A stretch of 64,000 nucleotides of DNA from Phlegmacium glaucopus (taxonomy: Eukaryota > Basidiomycota > Agaricomycetes > Agaricales > Cortinariaceae): assembly GCA_015039465.1 (NCBI GenBank), contig MU130320.1, forward strand, positions 1 through 64,000. Reading direction: 5' to 3'. The notes below the pieces were generated by a model. The model saw only the letters and a program-made list of their open reading frames with translations, had not been told where the DNA came from and searched no databases. Both the position numbers and the translations under genes were made by a program. Position 1 is the first letter of the stretch. The number at the start of each line of letters is the position of its first letter. Of the stretch, positions 54,649 through 64,000 are shown in pieces.

Positions 54649-55555
54649 GTCAAGTGGACGAAGGAAGAAAGAATAAGTCTCGGGTCTAGGTAGCTTAATC
54701 ACTGGCTATTTTTGACACTCCGACAGATCGAGAGGCGGCATGCACTTGTCCCTCGCGTCGCCTGATCCACAATCGTCCTAACTTCTTGTCTTACTTCCCT
54801 CCACTCGTTTTTTCCACTTCTGTGCAAGCTCCAACCTTCTATCCTACGTCCCTTTCTGTGGGAATTGGCCTGAGCAATCCTGAATGGTTGCGGTTTGCAC
54901 GAGAAGGCGGGGTGAAAATGTGGATAGGGATGGAAATCATGGAATGCAGTGGCCAGGGGATATTGAGGGTAGAAATAAAGGCTCGCTTGATCAGCTGTTG
55001 ATGTCGCAGGATTATTACTCAACTGAGAGAAAGGGGGGAATAATCAATGTTTCGGGCAGGTATGTATGAAATTTCCTGATAATCTAGTAACGATGCGATA
55101 AGGCTTTGAGTGTGGCATCGACACGGATCCAGATGAAAACCGCCTCGTCGCGCCAGAATTCAAGCAACACCACACTCACACAACATAATAAGACATTCAA
55201 ACGTCATTTCTATCCAACTGTAAAAGCCGAAAGTTCTCGAAACCGGTCCTTACATAAATAGAGTGATTATAAAAGGGGCTGTATGGTTACCACTGAGCCT
55301 GCAATTGAACAGCATGCGTCGAATCTTCTGCGGTATTCAATAACGCCGACCATCTTTCTGGTAATAACCAGTAACCAACCCTTGATAGAATTCAATCATT
55401 TATATATCATAATACTTGAAGATTCCTGGCTCAAGTATTCAAGGGGTTCCTGCGATCACATCATGCAACCTCCACTCTTCGAAATACACTTATTTCAAAG
55501 TTCATCATGACTCAACGAGTCAACATCGACCCTATTTCGTGCACTCACGTTCGAT
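54649..55555. other. spacer between F-box copy F and GH92 copy d
   Basis: A minus-strand frame at 54699-55022 (MSNNPATSTADQASLYFYP) has no domain and is Pro/His/Phe-rich, so it is not called. 55080-55300 is plain non-coding text. Confidence 0.4.
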
Positions 55556-58500
55556 TCATCGACCCAATGTAGTGACCCCGAGGGCTTTCAAAACACTTTC
55601 ATCATTCCCCCACGCCTCGACATTATCGCTCATCTCAAATACCACTTCAGCACCATTAGCGGTCTGTTCATGTTTGATGATGGGTTGGGTGATGCTGATC
55701 CCATTTATCGTCAAGGACTTGATATATGGTTTTGATCGAGCGCCAATGGCTGTGATTGTTAACTTTTTAGGGGCTGAAGACGAGGATGACGAATCCAAGT
55801 TGATGCTGATCCTCTCAGAGAATGGTCTGTAAGATGGAAAAGTATAAAAATATAAGAGCAAGTTAAAAAAGGAACGAGATTGATTTCGTACGATCCAACA
55901 ACATATTCTCCTGATACAGGGTTGACAGGATAAAATCCCATAGCGCTAAATATAAACCAAGCGCTCATTTGACCGCAATCTTCCTTCTGCAATACAATTT
56001 TATTTTAGGAAATCTTCCATGGCGACGAAAGGATAGAAACACAGACCCCGGATAACCCCGTTGGTGTATTGTTATAATTCTGTCCTGCTATCTCTCTAAC
56101 CTTTTCTTGAGATTTATAAGCCGCTCCAGCGAGGGAATACAGGTAGGGAATATGATGCGATGGCTGTGCAACATGGATGAGTGAGGTGCACAAGATTGAA
56201 TCTGTGCTGCTTCAGATTAACAAAATTGGAAATCGGTTCTCACCTCGTTAGTATGATCTTATGTCCGCCATTGAAATGATCATCCAAGCTTTGGATAAAC
56301 TTGACGTTTCCACCTCGGTATTGGATTAACCTAGGTATATTATGCACCACATCAAATGAATCTCATTTATCACCTTATTTGACAGAAGAAAAAAGGATGC
56401 CAATAATCAATGATCAATGATCCAATTGGTTCAATGATAAATATCACGCGTACCTTCCGTCCATCCGTTATCCGGCCCAGCCCAACTCCCATTCGCATGC
56501 CTTGCTTCCATGAATCCAGTAGCATTGTTATAGATCGAAAAAGGTGCGCTCATGGCCCTTTCATGTAAGAAATCGGTGATATTTCGAGGTTTTCCAAGAT
56601 GTAGGGCTAGAGTGTAAGCAGCGTAGTCATCGTCTGTGTTTTATTATCATTTACGTCTCAGTTAGTCCGAGTCGGAGGTGAAGGGAAGTAGGAAAGGGAG
56701 CTTACAAGCATAATCGAGCGTTCTTGAAGCGCTTTCCGAATGGATATCGTCGGCTACCCAGCCTTCTCCCGCGACATCATATACAGAAGAAAGCCCCGCG
56801 CGAACGTCGTAGTCCACATTCTTCAGTAATCGGCAAGAAAGGCTCGTCAGATTCCACGCAGGTGAACAGCAAAGCACAACTATACCTCTTCACGGTCTGC
56901 GTACCTTTTTGAAACAAATTTAGCAATTATGAATGTAAATAAGAGAGGAGCCGCTTTGGCTGAATTGACTTATGCAACAGTCCAATCATTGACGGGAGAC
57001 GTTGTGACATCTTTCCATACAGCTTCCCAGGCTAAATCTCAGTCAAACTCAGTGATATTCTTTAAAACGGCTTCAGTGATAAGGGAATCTGCATGAGTAC
57101 CTAAGGAACTTTTTTTCGAACTGACTTTATTGCGGCAGAAAACGATATGCGTACCATGATACTAGTTTCGACGATGTTCTTCCACATTGGTAGCCAGCCA
57201 CCCTATGGTCCGAGTCACCAAAAGAAGGGGGGAAGGGAGGAAAAAACATTAGAATTCATTGTTATGTGATCGCTGACGGAAGAGTAGAATGACTTGCCTC
57301 TTTGTAATCCGCTAACATACTTTGTATCATCCCTGGGATTCGCTCTGGCACTAAAAGAATTTGCCAAGCCCATTCAGCACGGAATGTGTCCTAGAGTGAT
57401 TAGGGATCGGCTCAATGAATGGAAATTTAAACGGCGTAAACTCGAAGGAAGTAGATATTCACCCAACTCGAGTATCCGGTGTAGGATTCACCACCTTTTT
57501 CAAGTTGATGAACAATGTTGTCGTAACCTGAATAATACCGGGTTTGTTCGTGTTGTTCATATGGATACTGGGTTCGGTATAACACATCATTAAATACGGG
57601 ATTGAAACAAAATGGCTCATATGTACCTGGAGAGTGTGCACCACAGCAGTCCAGAAAGACTGCAAATCCACGATCTCTAAAGGATCGGTGCTGTTAGAGT
57701 CCACCAAAGGTTCAAGTTCGATGCGGTTCAAAATATCTGTCCAGGACTTGCGTACACGGTAAGCTGTGTTTTCGAATGTACCAGATATGAAGTGAGGTTG
57801 TTCGACTGTAGGAACTGTGAATCCAGTGTTGGAAGGAGATACAGAAGATGTTGAAGTCGGTATTTCAACATCGATATTACTCCGTGCTTGGTCTTCCGAG
57901 ATAAAAGAGGTGCCTACTCGAAGTGTGATAATGGTCTGATCGCGTGTGCCGGGTTTGGAAGTTAGGGTTGGGAATTTGGCGAAAGCGCTGAGAAGCGGGC
58001 CTTCGGTAGTGGTATTTTGTGGGGATGGGAATGAAATAGTTCCATTCTAAATAATTCCATATGATGCCTACGGGGTGTCTTGGTCGAAACGAGCACAAAA
58101 GTATCCTTTGAAGTGCTCTGCGAATGGGGCTATGGATATAGGCGTAATTTTACTGTCTTGACGTTCAGAGGTGGAGCCGCACAGTTCTAGAGGCGAAGTT
58201 ATTGAAACGGTGCCGACTGGGAAGGACACATTTGTAGCAGTCGAAGTCAGTATAGAGGGACGGGCAATTTCGAACAGGATATATGGAGAGAGAGTCGAGT
58301 TGAATGTAAACCGCAAATGAGCTACCCGTGAAGCTACAAGAGGGAAAAAAGGTTGAGAACCGTTGTTGCATTTACGGTAAACAAAAGCTTTACTTACTAG
58401 CAGTTTGCTCAATCATGATTGAGCCACCATACCCATCATCCAATAGGACGTTGTAGTAACCCACGCTCACAACCTCGATCTTCTGCCCATCATCTCCACG

Positions 58501-58920
58501 TAGCACATCCAAGCCTCTCTTCTCAAAATCTACGACAACGTCCTCACCCACACCCGCGCTTACACTTATAGGAGCACTTTCTCCCATCCAAATCGCCGGT
58601 TGATGGGTTCCAACAGCACCCATAACCTTGTTAAGCGTCCAGTTGGAGGGGGTCGCAGATACATGGTTGACTTAGGTTTGCGCAGCCCAACGTGTCATGC
58701 CAAAGGGAGGTGCAGTGCTAGGTTTCATCCCTCCCGAGCCATTGGGAGTATCACCTCCATTTCCGATGAGCAAATTGACAAAGTGGAGACCTGTGCTCTG
58801 TGGAATGGAGAATTGGGGAGGAGGGTTGGTTAGCGTGGCCCCAACTATCGCTGAATAGAACCATATGGCTATAGGAATGAATTTGAAGGTGCAGCTAGCG
58901 ATACAGTCTCGAAGCCCCAT
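55556..58920 (-). pseudogene. GH92 alpha-mannosidase, copy d, full length but interrupted
   Basis: From the ATG at 58920 (MGLRDCIASCTFKF, hydrophobic, signal-like) through FVNLLIGNGGDTPNGSGGM, FKGYFCARFDQDTP, VGTSFISEDQARSNIDVE, YPYEQHEQTRYYSGYDN, DTFRAEWAWQILLVPERIPG, GWLPMWKNIVETS, DYDVRAGLSSVY, GWVADDIHSESASRTLDYA, DYAAYTLALHLGKPRNITDF, LIQYRGGN, PSHHIPYLYSLAG, EDCGQMSAWFIFSAMGFYP and the end domain VVFEMSDNVEAWGND. This is the whole GH92 order, in about nine exons with short introns. Stops include TAA (CAA) after RWAAQT, TAGs at DTP and GII, and TGA after ITEFD; one intron has GC in place of GT. GH92 enzymes are secreted or lysosomal, Ca-dependent exo-mannosidases. Confidence 0.82.
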
Positions 58921-59214
58921 TGTCAACGGGAAAGTACAAGTCTTTATATGAATAACATGTCCTCCAAGTTTTCGTTGAATTTGAGCCTGGTAAACTGGGT
59001 TGCGGGTTATGCGGCCCGGACCAGGGATCCGACCAATTGATCATTCGACATGTTTATATAGAAAATCCTCCAGCGCTTAATACGTTAGATGTAGGTATTT
59101 AAATAGCCTATAGCGGGACTGTTTTCTGATGTAGGTTATGTGAACTGAAGCCCGGAATCTCCCCTCACAATATAAATTAAATTCAGGAAAAAAAAACTTG
59201 AAAAAACCATAGAT

Positions 59215-60394
59215 TTAAAAGACGAAATGAACTTTTACGCAATTATAGGGAAATTTTTGGAGGCCATGTGGATAGTAATAACGACCCGTAAACTTTATTT
59301 CAATCTGACTGCGAGACGACGCAGCCGGAAGAATCTCATTGAGCAGCGTCCAAACTTCCAATGGGCTCGAGCAGACACGGCGTCTGGCTAGTCGGAAAAC
59401 AAGATCGAGGGTCTTGAGAGCTCGATACCTTGGAATTGATAAGATTTTGTCGATGGGTAAAAGTCCTTCGGCTAAGGGTTGTTGTATCGAGGGGAGAGTA
59501 AAGCTGGAAACGGGTACAATTTGAATTTGAATCTGGGCGAGCATCGGTGTGGAATATTCGAGAAACCGGGATAAGAGGGTCGTGTCAAGGGTCTTATTTA
59601 TCCTGCACTCCATCTGGATGGATTCTAGGACTGGGAGGACGACGGTTGATTTGAAATTCAGGAAGAACGCAACTATGTAGTCTTGTAGAGATATATAAAT
59701 AGGAACCAGGCGAATTACAAAACTTACCATTATTGTGAGCTGGATCAGATAGAATGAGGGTAGTCAACGTCGTAGCCACATGGGTCAAGATTATTCCGGC
59801 CGCCTCATCACCTGACGATGGGCCTGAAATGCTCAGCCTCCTCAATGATGGAAAGAGTGATCCTGATAGTGTCTCTGGTCGTATTTTCGCCAATAAAACT
59901 CCGAGTGATTCTAGATGGCAGCATGAAGAAAAGAGGGATAACGGGAAGTTCCACATACTCTCGAAATGGAGCGCAGTAAGATAATGATCACTGCAAAGAC
60001 TACTGACAGACAAAGTAATCGCTGTGAGCATAACTTGGGAACTGACCCAGTTAGGTAGACCAATCCATCCGAATTCCTGTAGGCGACATAGTTGTCTGAG
60101 GACAGCGGATAGACATTCAGAGGAGGTTTGATTGATTTGATGCTTTGCTGTAAACGAGCGTATATGTCGAGCTATATCAGGATTGGCATTTAAAATATCA
60201 AGCAAAGAGTCGAGACGTGTTTGAGTAGAGATGGCGAGGGACGAAAAAAGATATTAGCTCGCTTGATAATAGAATTGTCTGTTTACTAGGGTACAAGCCA
60301 ACAAAGCTGCTCGTGATTGTGGATCCTCGGTGGTCAATGCAAGTTCATCGAGGAAGAGATCCGATATTTCAGGAGGAAATACTTGGACAGACAT
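59215..60394 (-). pseudogene. F-box family protein, copy G, with a premature stop
   Basis: Starts MSVQVFPPEISDLFLDELAL (60394), continues LLACTLVNRQFYYQAS, then TAA at about 60254 caused by a small loss and gain (gctaatatcttttttcg for gctcatatatcttttca). The frame then goes on to HAT..TLTTLILSD, the short intron, and exon 2 (STVVLPVLESIQM, LPIDKILSIPRYRALKTLD, VKVHFVF). It resembles copy D most, in line with the inverted duplication of D and GH92. The GH92 copy d starts 295 bp after its end. Confidence 0.78.
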
Positions 60395-60644
60395 ATAGTT
60401 CTTTCCAAATCGCCAAAGGAAGAAAGAGTAAGTTTTGAATTTGACTTTCCTGATGGCCAAGGAAAACTGATCACGGTTGGTGGCATCGTGGTGCAAGATT
60501 TGTCAACATCATATCCACCGGTGGAAGCGAGCACATCGACAAGCTCATCAAATTGCCGGGCGGTCACATCACCTTTGATTACTGAGATATAGCGACAGTC
60601 CGACGCAGTGAACAAGATGGCAGAGAACGGGGAGGATATCCTTG
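60395..60644. other. spacer and F-box G leader
   Basis: 60395-60435 is the F-box leader (cgccaaaggaagaaagag). The rest is 3' flank of the gene at 60645. Minus-strand text here continues open after that gene's stop but shows no domain. Confidence 0.4.
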
Positions 60645-61226
60645 CTAGTTCGTAATGTAGCTGGGAATTGGTGGCGTGTACTGTTGCAGAAGTAAAACAT
60701 GGATCTGCTCGAGATAGCCAACATCGGACTGAATAAGAGACTCATCGAATCCAGCATGCACTATGTATTCGGATTCCTGGATTTTCCATCTCGAAAATAC
60801 CTCAGCAAGCTGTGACATGTTGTCGTTGACATGCTGCAAAGCATGCGCTGCTGCGATCCAACTCGTTGCCTCTAGAAATTAAAAAGGATTAGGATGCAGT
60901 AAATGAAGGTAGGATAAATTATCCCCACCAATTTCCTCCAATTTCTTCCGGTCAAATATGTCATCTGCATTCAAACTAGAAACATTTTCACCCGACCGAC
61001 AATGGTGATTAGATATAAGACTTGGTTGTACAGCGTGAGTCGAAGGTGAAGGTCCAGTCCTAATTCCTCTTGAAGCAACTCTTTTGCGATGGTTATTGGA
61101 GAGGTGGTTGAGAGGTGCATCGTCGCCTCCACCTCCACTTCCAACATTGTGAGGGTGCTGACTGGGATGGGGATAGGACATAGTCTGAAGGCCATTGCCT
61201 TGCGTGGCATTTACGAGTCCCACCAT
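60645..61226 (-). CDS. unknown two-exon protein, 174 residues
   Basis: Minus strand, exons 61226-60929 and 60871-60645, with a 57-bp intron (GTGGGGAT..TCTAG). Starts MVGLVNATQGNGLQTMSYP. Residues 15-75 are low-complexity, rich in His, Ser, Asn and Gly (SQHPHNVGSGGGGDDAP). The C-terminal half after the splice is an ordered-looking helix set: EATSWIAAAHALQHVNDNM, SQLAEVFSRWKIQESEYIV, GFDESLIQSDVGYLEQIHVLL. No family recognised; the low-complexity start with a helical end is common in fungal regulators. The splice model keeps the frame and both parts free of stops. Confidence 0.55.
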
Positions 61227-61370
61227 AACTGACTTAGATGAAGCCCTGCTCTTGGTTTGTTTGTTTAGTAAGCGGCCATTTGTGGAACAATGGCGATCGT
61301 TTGCCGGCGCATTAAGCTGTAAGTAGTAAGCGTCAACAAAATCCTGGTGGAGACCGCTCCATAAAAGAAC

Positions 61371-61391
61371 GAGTCCTATAAATAGGACTCG
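61371..61391. other. perfect small palindrome
   Basis: CGAGTCCTATAAATAGGACTCG type text: 9-base arms (gagtcctat / ataggactc) around aa. It could be a binding site for a dimeric regulator, or a terminator-like hairpin. Between two divergent genes, a regulatory role is possible. Confidence 0.45.
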
Positions 61392-62749
61392 TTACGAAGG
61401 ACCGTGGGTGATATAGTCTCCTCTACTGCCACCTCCGGCCGGGTAAGGGTGGTTGACGTCGTCAGAAGGGACCTGCTATGTTGGAGGCTGAACCTGTTAC
61501 TACTAGGGAAAGGCCAGTCAAAGCAACAATCAATAACAACTGTATCTCGTCGTCTGCAGCATCTATTCAGCATTCATCTTTCCATATTGATGGAGTGGAG
61601 AGGATAGTGTTGATCGGGTGTTAATCAAAAGCAATATTTAAAACCTACCGTAGATTCGATGTTGTCCGAATCCTTTGAATAGAGGTGAGCTGACGTCGAA
61701 AATAAAAGAAAACGAGTCAATAACTCACCTTTCGCCTACTAGATGCAATGAAACAACAAGTCTGCTTTCACGTAATATCAGACTGCGCTACACGATTTCG
61801 GAGTTTCAACCGTCACGTGTAGCACCAACCAAATCGAACGCATGTGTTAATTAACGCGTCATGACCGTCATTGTAAGGGTGGGAAGGATATCAGATAATG
61901 GCTTATTCTCCTTTTTCGGTTTGTGCCAAATTTGGGGGCAAGGAGTAGCCATCTGGCCTTGAGAAAGTTGAGAAGCACCCTTGGGCCCATACGACATCGT
62001 GGTGAAATTGCAAGGTGCGAGAAATGGAGTTGACAATAGAAAATAAGAGTGATTAGGAATGAAGGTAAATCTTGATAAAGAGAGGCCTGAACCTGCAATT
62101 CAACGCTATACGGAAGGAGAAGTTGGAGGGAGAGGTCACTGTTGACTGAAAATTACTACATTTAGACATTTCACGTGATCCTGACCACCGCGCCTGAAAT
62201 CAGACTATTCGTCAATCAATACAAATAAAAGAAGACTACTATGTGTTACTATATCAACAACAGGACTAGGCCTCTTTCATCGGATCCAAAGGTCCATCAA
62301 GTACGGCATGGGCGTCACTCCTCCAACACCATCAACGAGCAATTTATACTATGGTTCTGTTCGTTGAATCTGTCGTTTTTGTGATTCGAGTTATATCAAA
62401 TCTAACAGAGGTAAATTTACATGAAAAACTGGAAGCCAGTAGCTCACTTGCCGTCAGAGTAGTATTGAATTTGATCGATATGATAATCACTATGATCATC
62501 CCTTTGGCGATAGATTTCAATGATGGAAACTAGTCTGAGGCCAGGCTTACCTTGAAAAACTCAGTTACCCAAAATAACGCAGGTTGCTGAGCCATTTTTT
62601 GCTTCAAACTAGTCACCTATGTATACATGGCGATGCAATGCACATTCCTACCTGATCAAAAATCAGATTACGACCATGACAGCGACAGTTTGTTAAGATC
62701 ATCACGAACTTCAAGTTTTATCTCAGTCTCGATATAGATGCAAGACTCT

Positions 62750-62758
62750 TATATAAAG
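62750..62758 (+). promoter_or_regulatory. TATA box candidate for the 7TM gene
   Basis: TATATAAAG, 45 bases before the ATG at 62803. Position fits a core promoter with a short leader. Confidence 0.45.
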
Positions 62759-62802
62759 TAAGGGTCAGAGATGCAATAGGTCATTGAAATAGACACAAAG
62801 TC

Positions 62803-64000
62803 ATGAAGCTAACTATTAGAGACTTTGATTTCCTTGGAGTATATCTCGAAGGCTTTCTCTGCGGTAAGATATTTTTTCTACAACTTTCACGGTATAATAT
62901 TAACCTGTCCCAGGACTGTATTCTGGCATATTCGCTATGTATTTACAAGACCACTGGGTATCGACAAAAAGCACCGACAAGAGGAAAAACATCATTTTCT
63001 ATGCTCTGTGTGCTCTATATATTTTATCTGTCGTTAACGTTGTGCTTGATATAACACTTTACACATCTACGGTTAGTCACAATTCCGTCAGTAACGATAA
63101 CCATCTTTTTTACACTTTCTTTTTTGCAGAATCCAACGGTATTACGCCACATATTTTTTCTTCCAAGCATAGTAAATGGTTGCTGTGATTTTATAGGCCA
63201 ATCTATCCTAGTATGTATAAACTACTATGCCTATCATTTATTTTGTTCATGCAAATCTTAAAGATCTACCGTTGCTGGATTGTGTGGGGTTGCAATATCC
63301 GTGTCGTGATCCTTCCCTCAGTCTTAGCATTTGTATTCTTAGGTCAGTCAACTATCTTATTTGGCTGGCCAATTTCAATTCATTGCCTCTAGTTATATGG
63401 CTAGCGGCTGACGGTTCAAGGCGCATTCTCTCAGGCGAGGGCGCTGTACAAACTGCCTGGGGGCATTGGATGACCCTAGCAGGCGTCGTCATGTCCATGA
63501 CCGTGAATGCTCTGGTGACATGCTTAATTGTGTTCAAGATCTTGAAGGTGTACCTTGAAATGAAGTATACCTCGGACGACCGAAGTTTGAGCGCCACTGG
63601 CGGGAACAAAATTCGGACTGTCATTTTCATAGTAATTGAATCTGGCATGGTATTGTTTTCAATCCAATTGGCTCGGCTCGTTGTTAGCATTGTGGCAACG
63701 GACACTACCAATGAATTTTTTTCTTTGATCGTGTCTATCCACCAAATGCTCAATGTGAGTACAAAATATTAGTCATTGTTACTTCTTAGTTTACTGATAA
63801 CATGGTTCTGTCTAGGGTATAACACCTACAATCATCCTGGTGCGGGTCTCAATGGGACTGTCGTTCCACGACCAGGAGTCCATGATAGAATCTACCGTTG
63901 GGAGTTTGCGCTGTGCAGCTAACAATCCAAATTCAATACCGGAACCGGGAGATGTCGATATCGTGAATAGAGACGATGATATTGGCGTTCGACTAAGTGA
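62803..64000 (+). CDS. seven-helix membrane protein of a basidiomycete family (runs off the window)
   Basis: Exons read 62803-62863, 62914-63071, 63130-63210, 63264-63342, 63393-63754 and 63816 on, all with GT..AG introns and phases that fit. The protein starts MKLTIRDFDFLGVYLEGFL and goes through FLCGLYSGIFAMYL, IIFYALCALYILSVVNVV, SIVNGCCDFIGQSIL, IYRCWIVWGCNIRVVILPSV, LAGVVMSMTVNALVTCLIV, RTVIFIVIESGMVLFSIQL, and GITPTIILVRVSMGLSFHD, seven hydrophobic segments and a soluble acidic tail. YRCW.VWG.N.RVV, the late IIESG and the PTIILVRVSMGLS end are typical of a large Agaricomycete family of unknown function. It may sense or signal at a membrane, but that is not shown. Exon 4 is nearly minimal and the splice calls are inference. 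Confidence 0.7.

Larger units (their letters stand above)
61227..62802. other. long intergenic region
   Basis: Divergent spacing between the minus-strand gene at 60645 and the plus-strand gene at 62803, so it probably holds both promoters. Frames at 61376-61573 (minus), 61851-62098 (minus) and 62351-62533 (plus) show no domain. 61365-61398 holds a perfect small inverted repeat (gagtcctataaataggactcg). Confidence 0.45.

Overview
The window looks like a mobile-element-rich, gene-duplication-rich stretch of an Agaricomycete (mushroom-forming basidiomycete) genome. Reasons: introns are about 50-60 bp with GT..AG ends, and the recognisable families are ones known from that group. These are an F-box gene family, GH92 alpha-mannosidase, NACHT NTPase, a Crypton-like tyrosine recombinase, Copia and Tad-like retroelements, and a 7TM protein of a basidiomycete type. 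No bacterial signals were seen.

Layout. 1-1749: 3' half of a Copia element, open at the window edge, with its LTR. 1802-6899: a possible small cysteine-rich secreted protein, then F-box copy A, broken by a 5'-truncated LINE and by a solo LTR. 7009-7589: a TA-flanked TIR element carrying a minisatellite. 8153-10456: decayed histone H2A fragments and two facing solo LTRs. 10891-19866 (minus): a tyrosine-recombinase gene, split by a full-length LINE with two intact overlapping ORFs and a 12-bp target duplication. 20592-21330 (minus): an XPG/GEN1-like nuclease relic. 22500-26695: F-box copy B, broken by two TIR elements of one family, one of which itself holds a solo LTR. 26835-28265 (minus): a decayed NACHT-hemopexin gene. 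29044-31473: a decayed kinase-like gene. 32858-40718: a reversed solo Copia LTR, a hAT-like element, and a complete but hypermutated Copia element with a second hAT-like element in its 5' LTR.

42215-60394 is a cluster made by segmental duplication of an F-box / GH92 gene pair. Five F-box copies (three broken) and four GH92 copies (all broken) lie in direct and inverted order. Two GH92 fragments stop at the same base and are joined to the same unknown fragment, so that junction was made once and then copied. 60645-61226 (minus) is an unknown two-exon gene. From 62803 a 7TM gene runs off the right edge.

Two processes explain most of what is seen: nested transposition, with exact target duplications recoverable for most elements, and decay biased to C-to-T at CpG. 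Several premature stops are CGA to TGA, and Arg to Cys changes occur in the recombinase motif. Intact reading frames remain in the left Copia fragment, the LINE, F-box copies at 47157 and 50814, the gene at 60645 and the 7TM gene. Identifications rest on reading motifs by eye; no database search was run.
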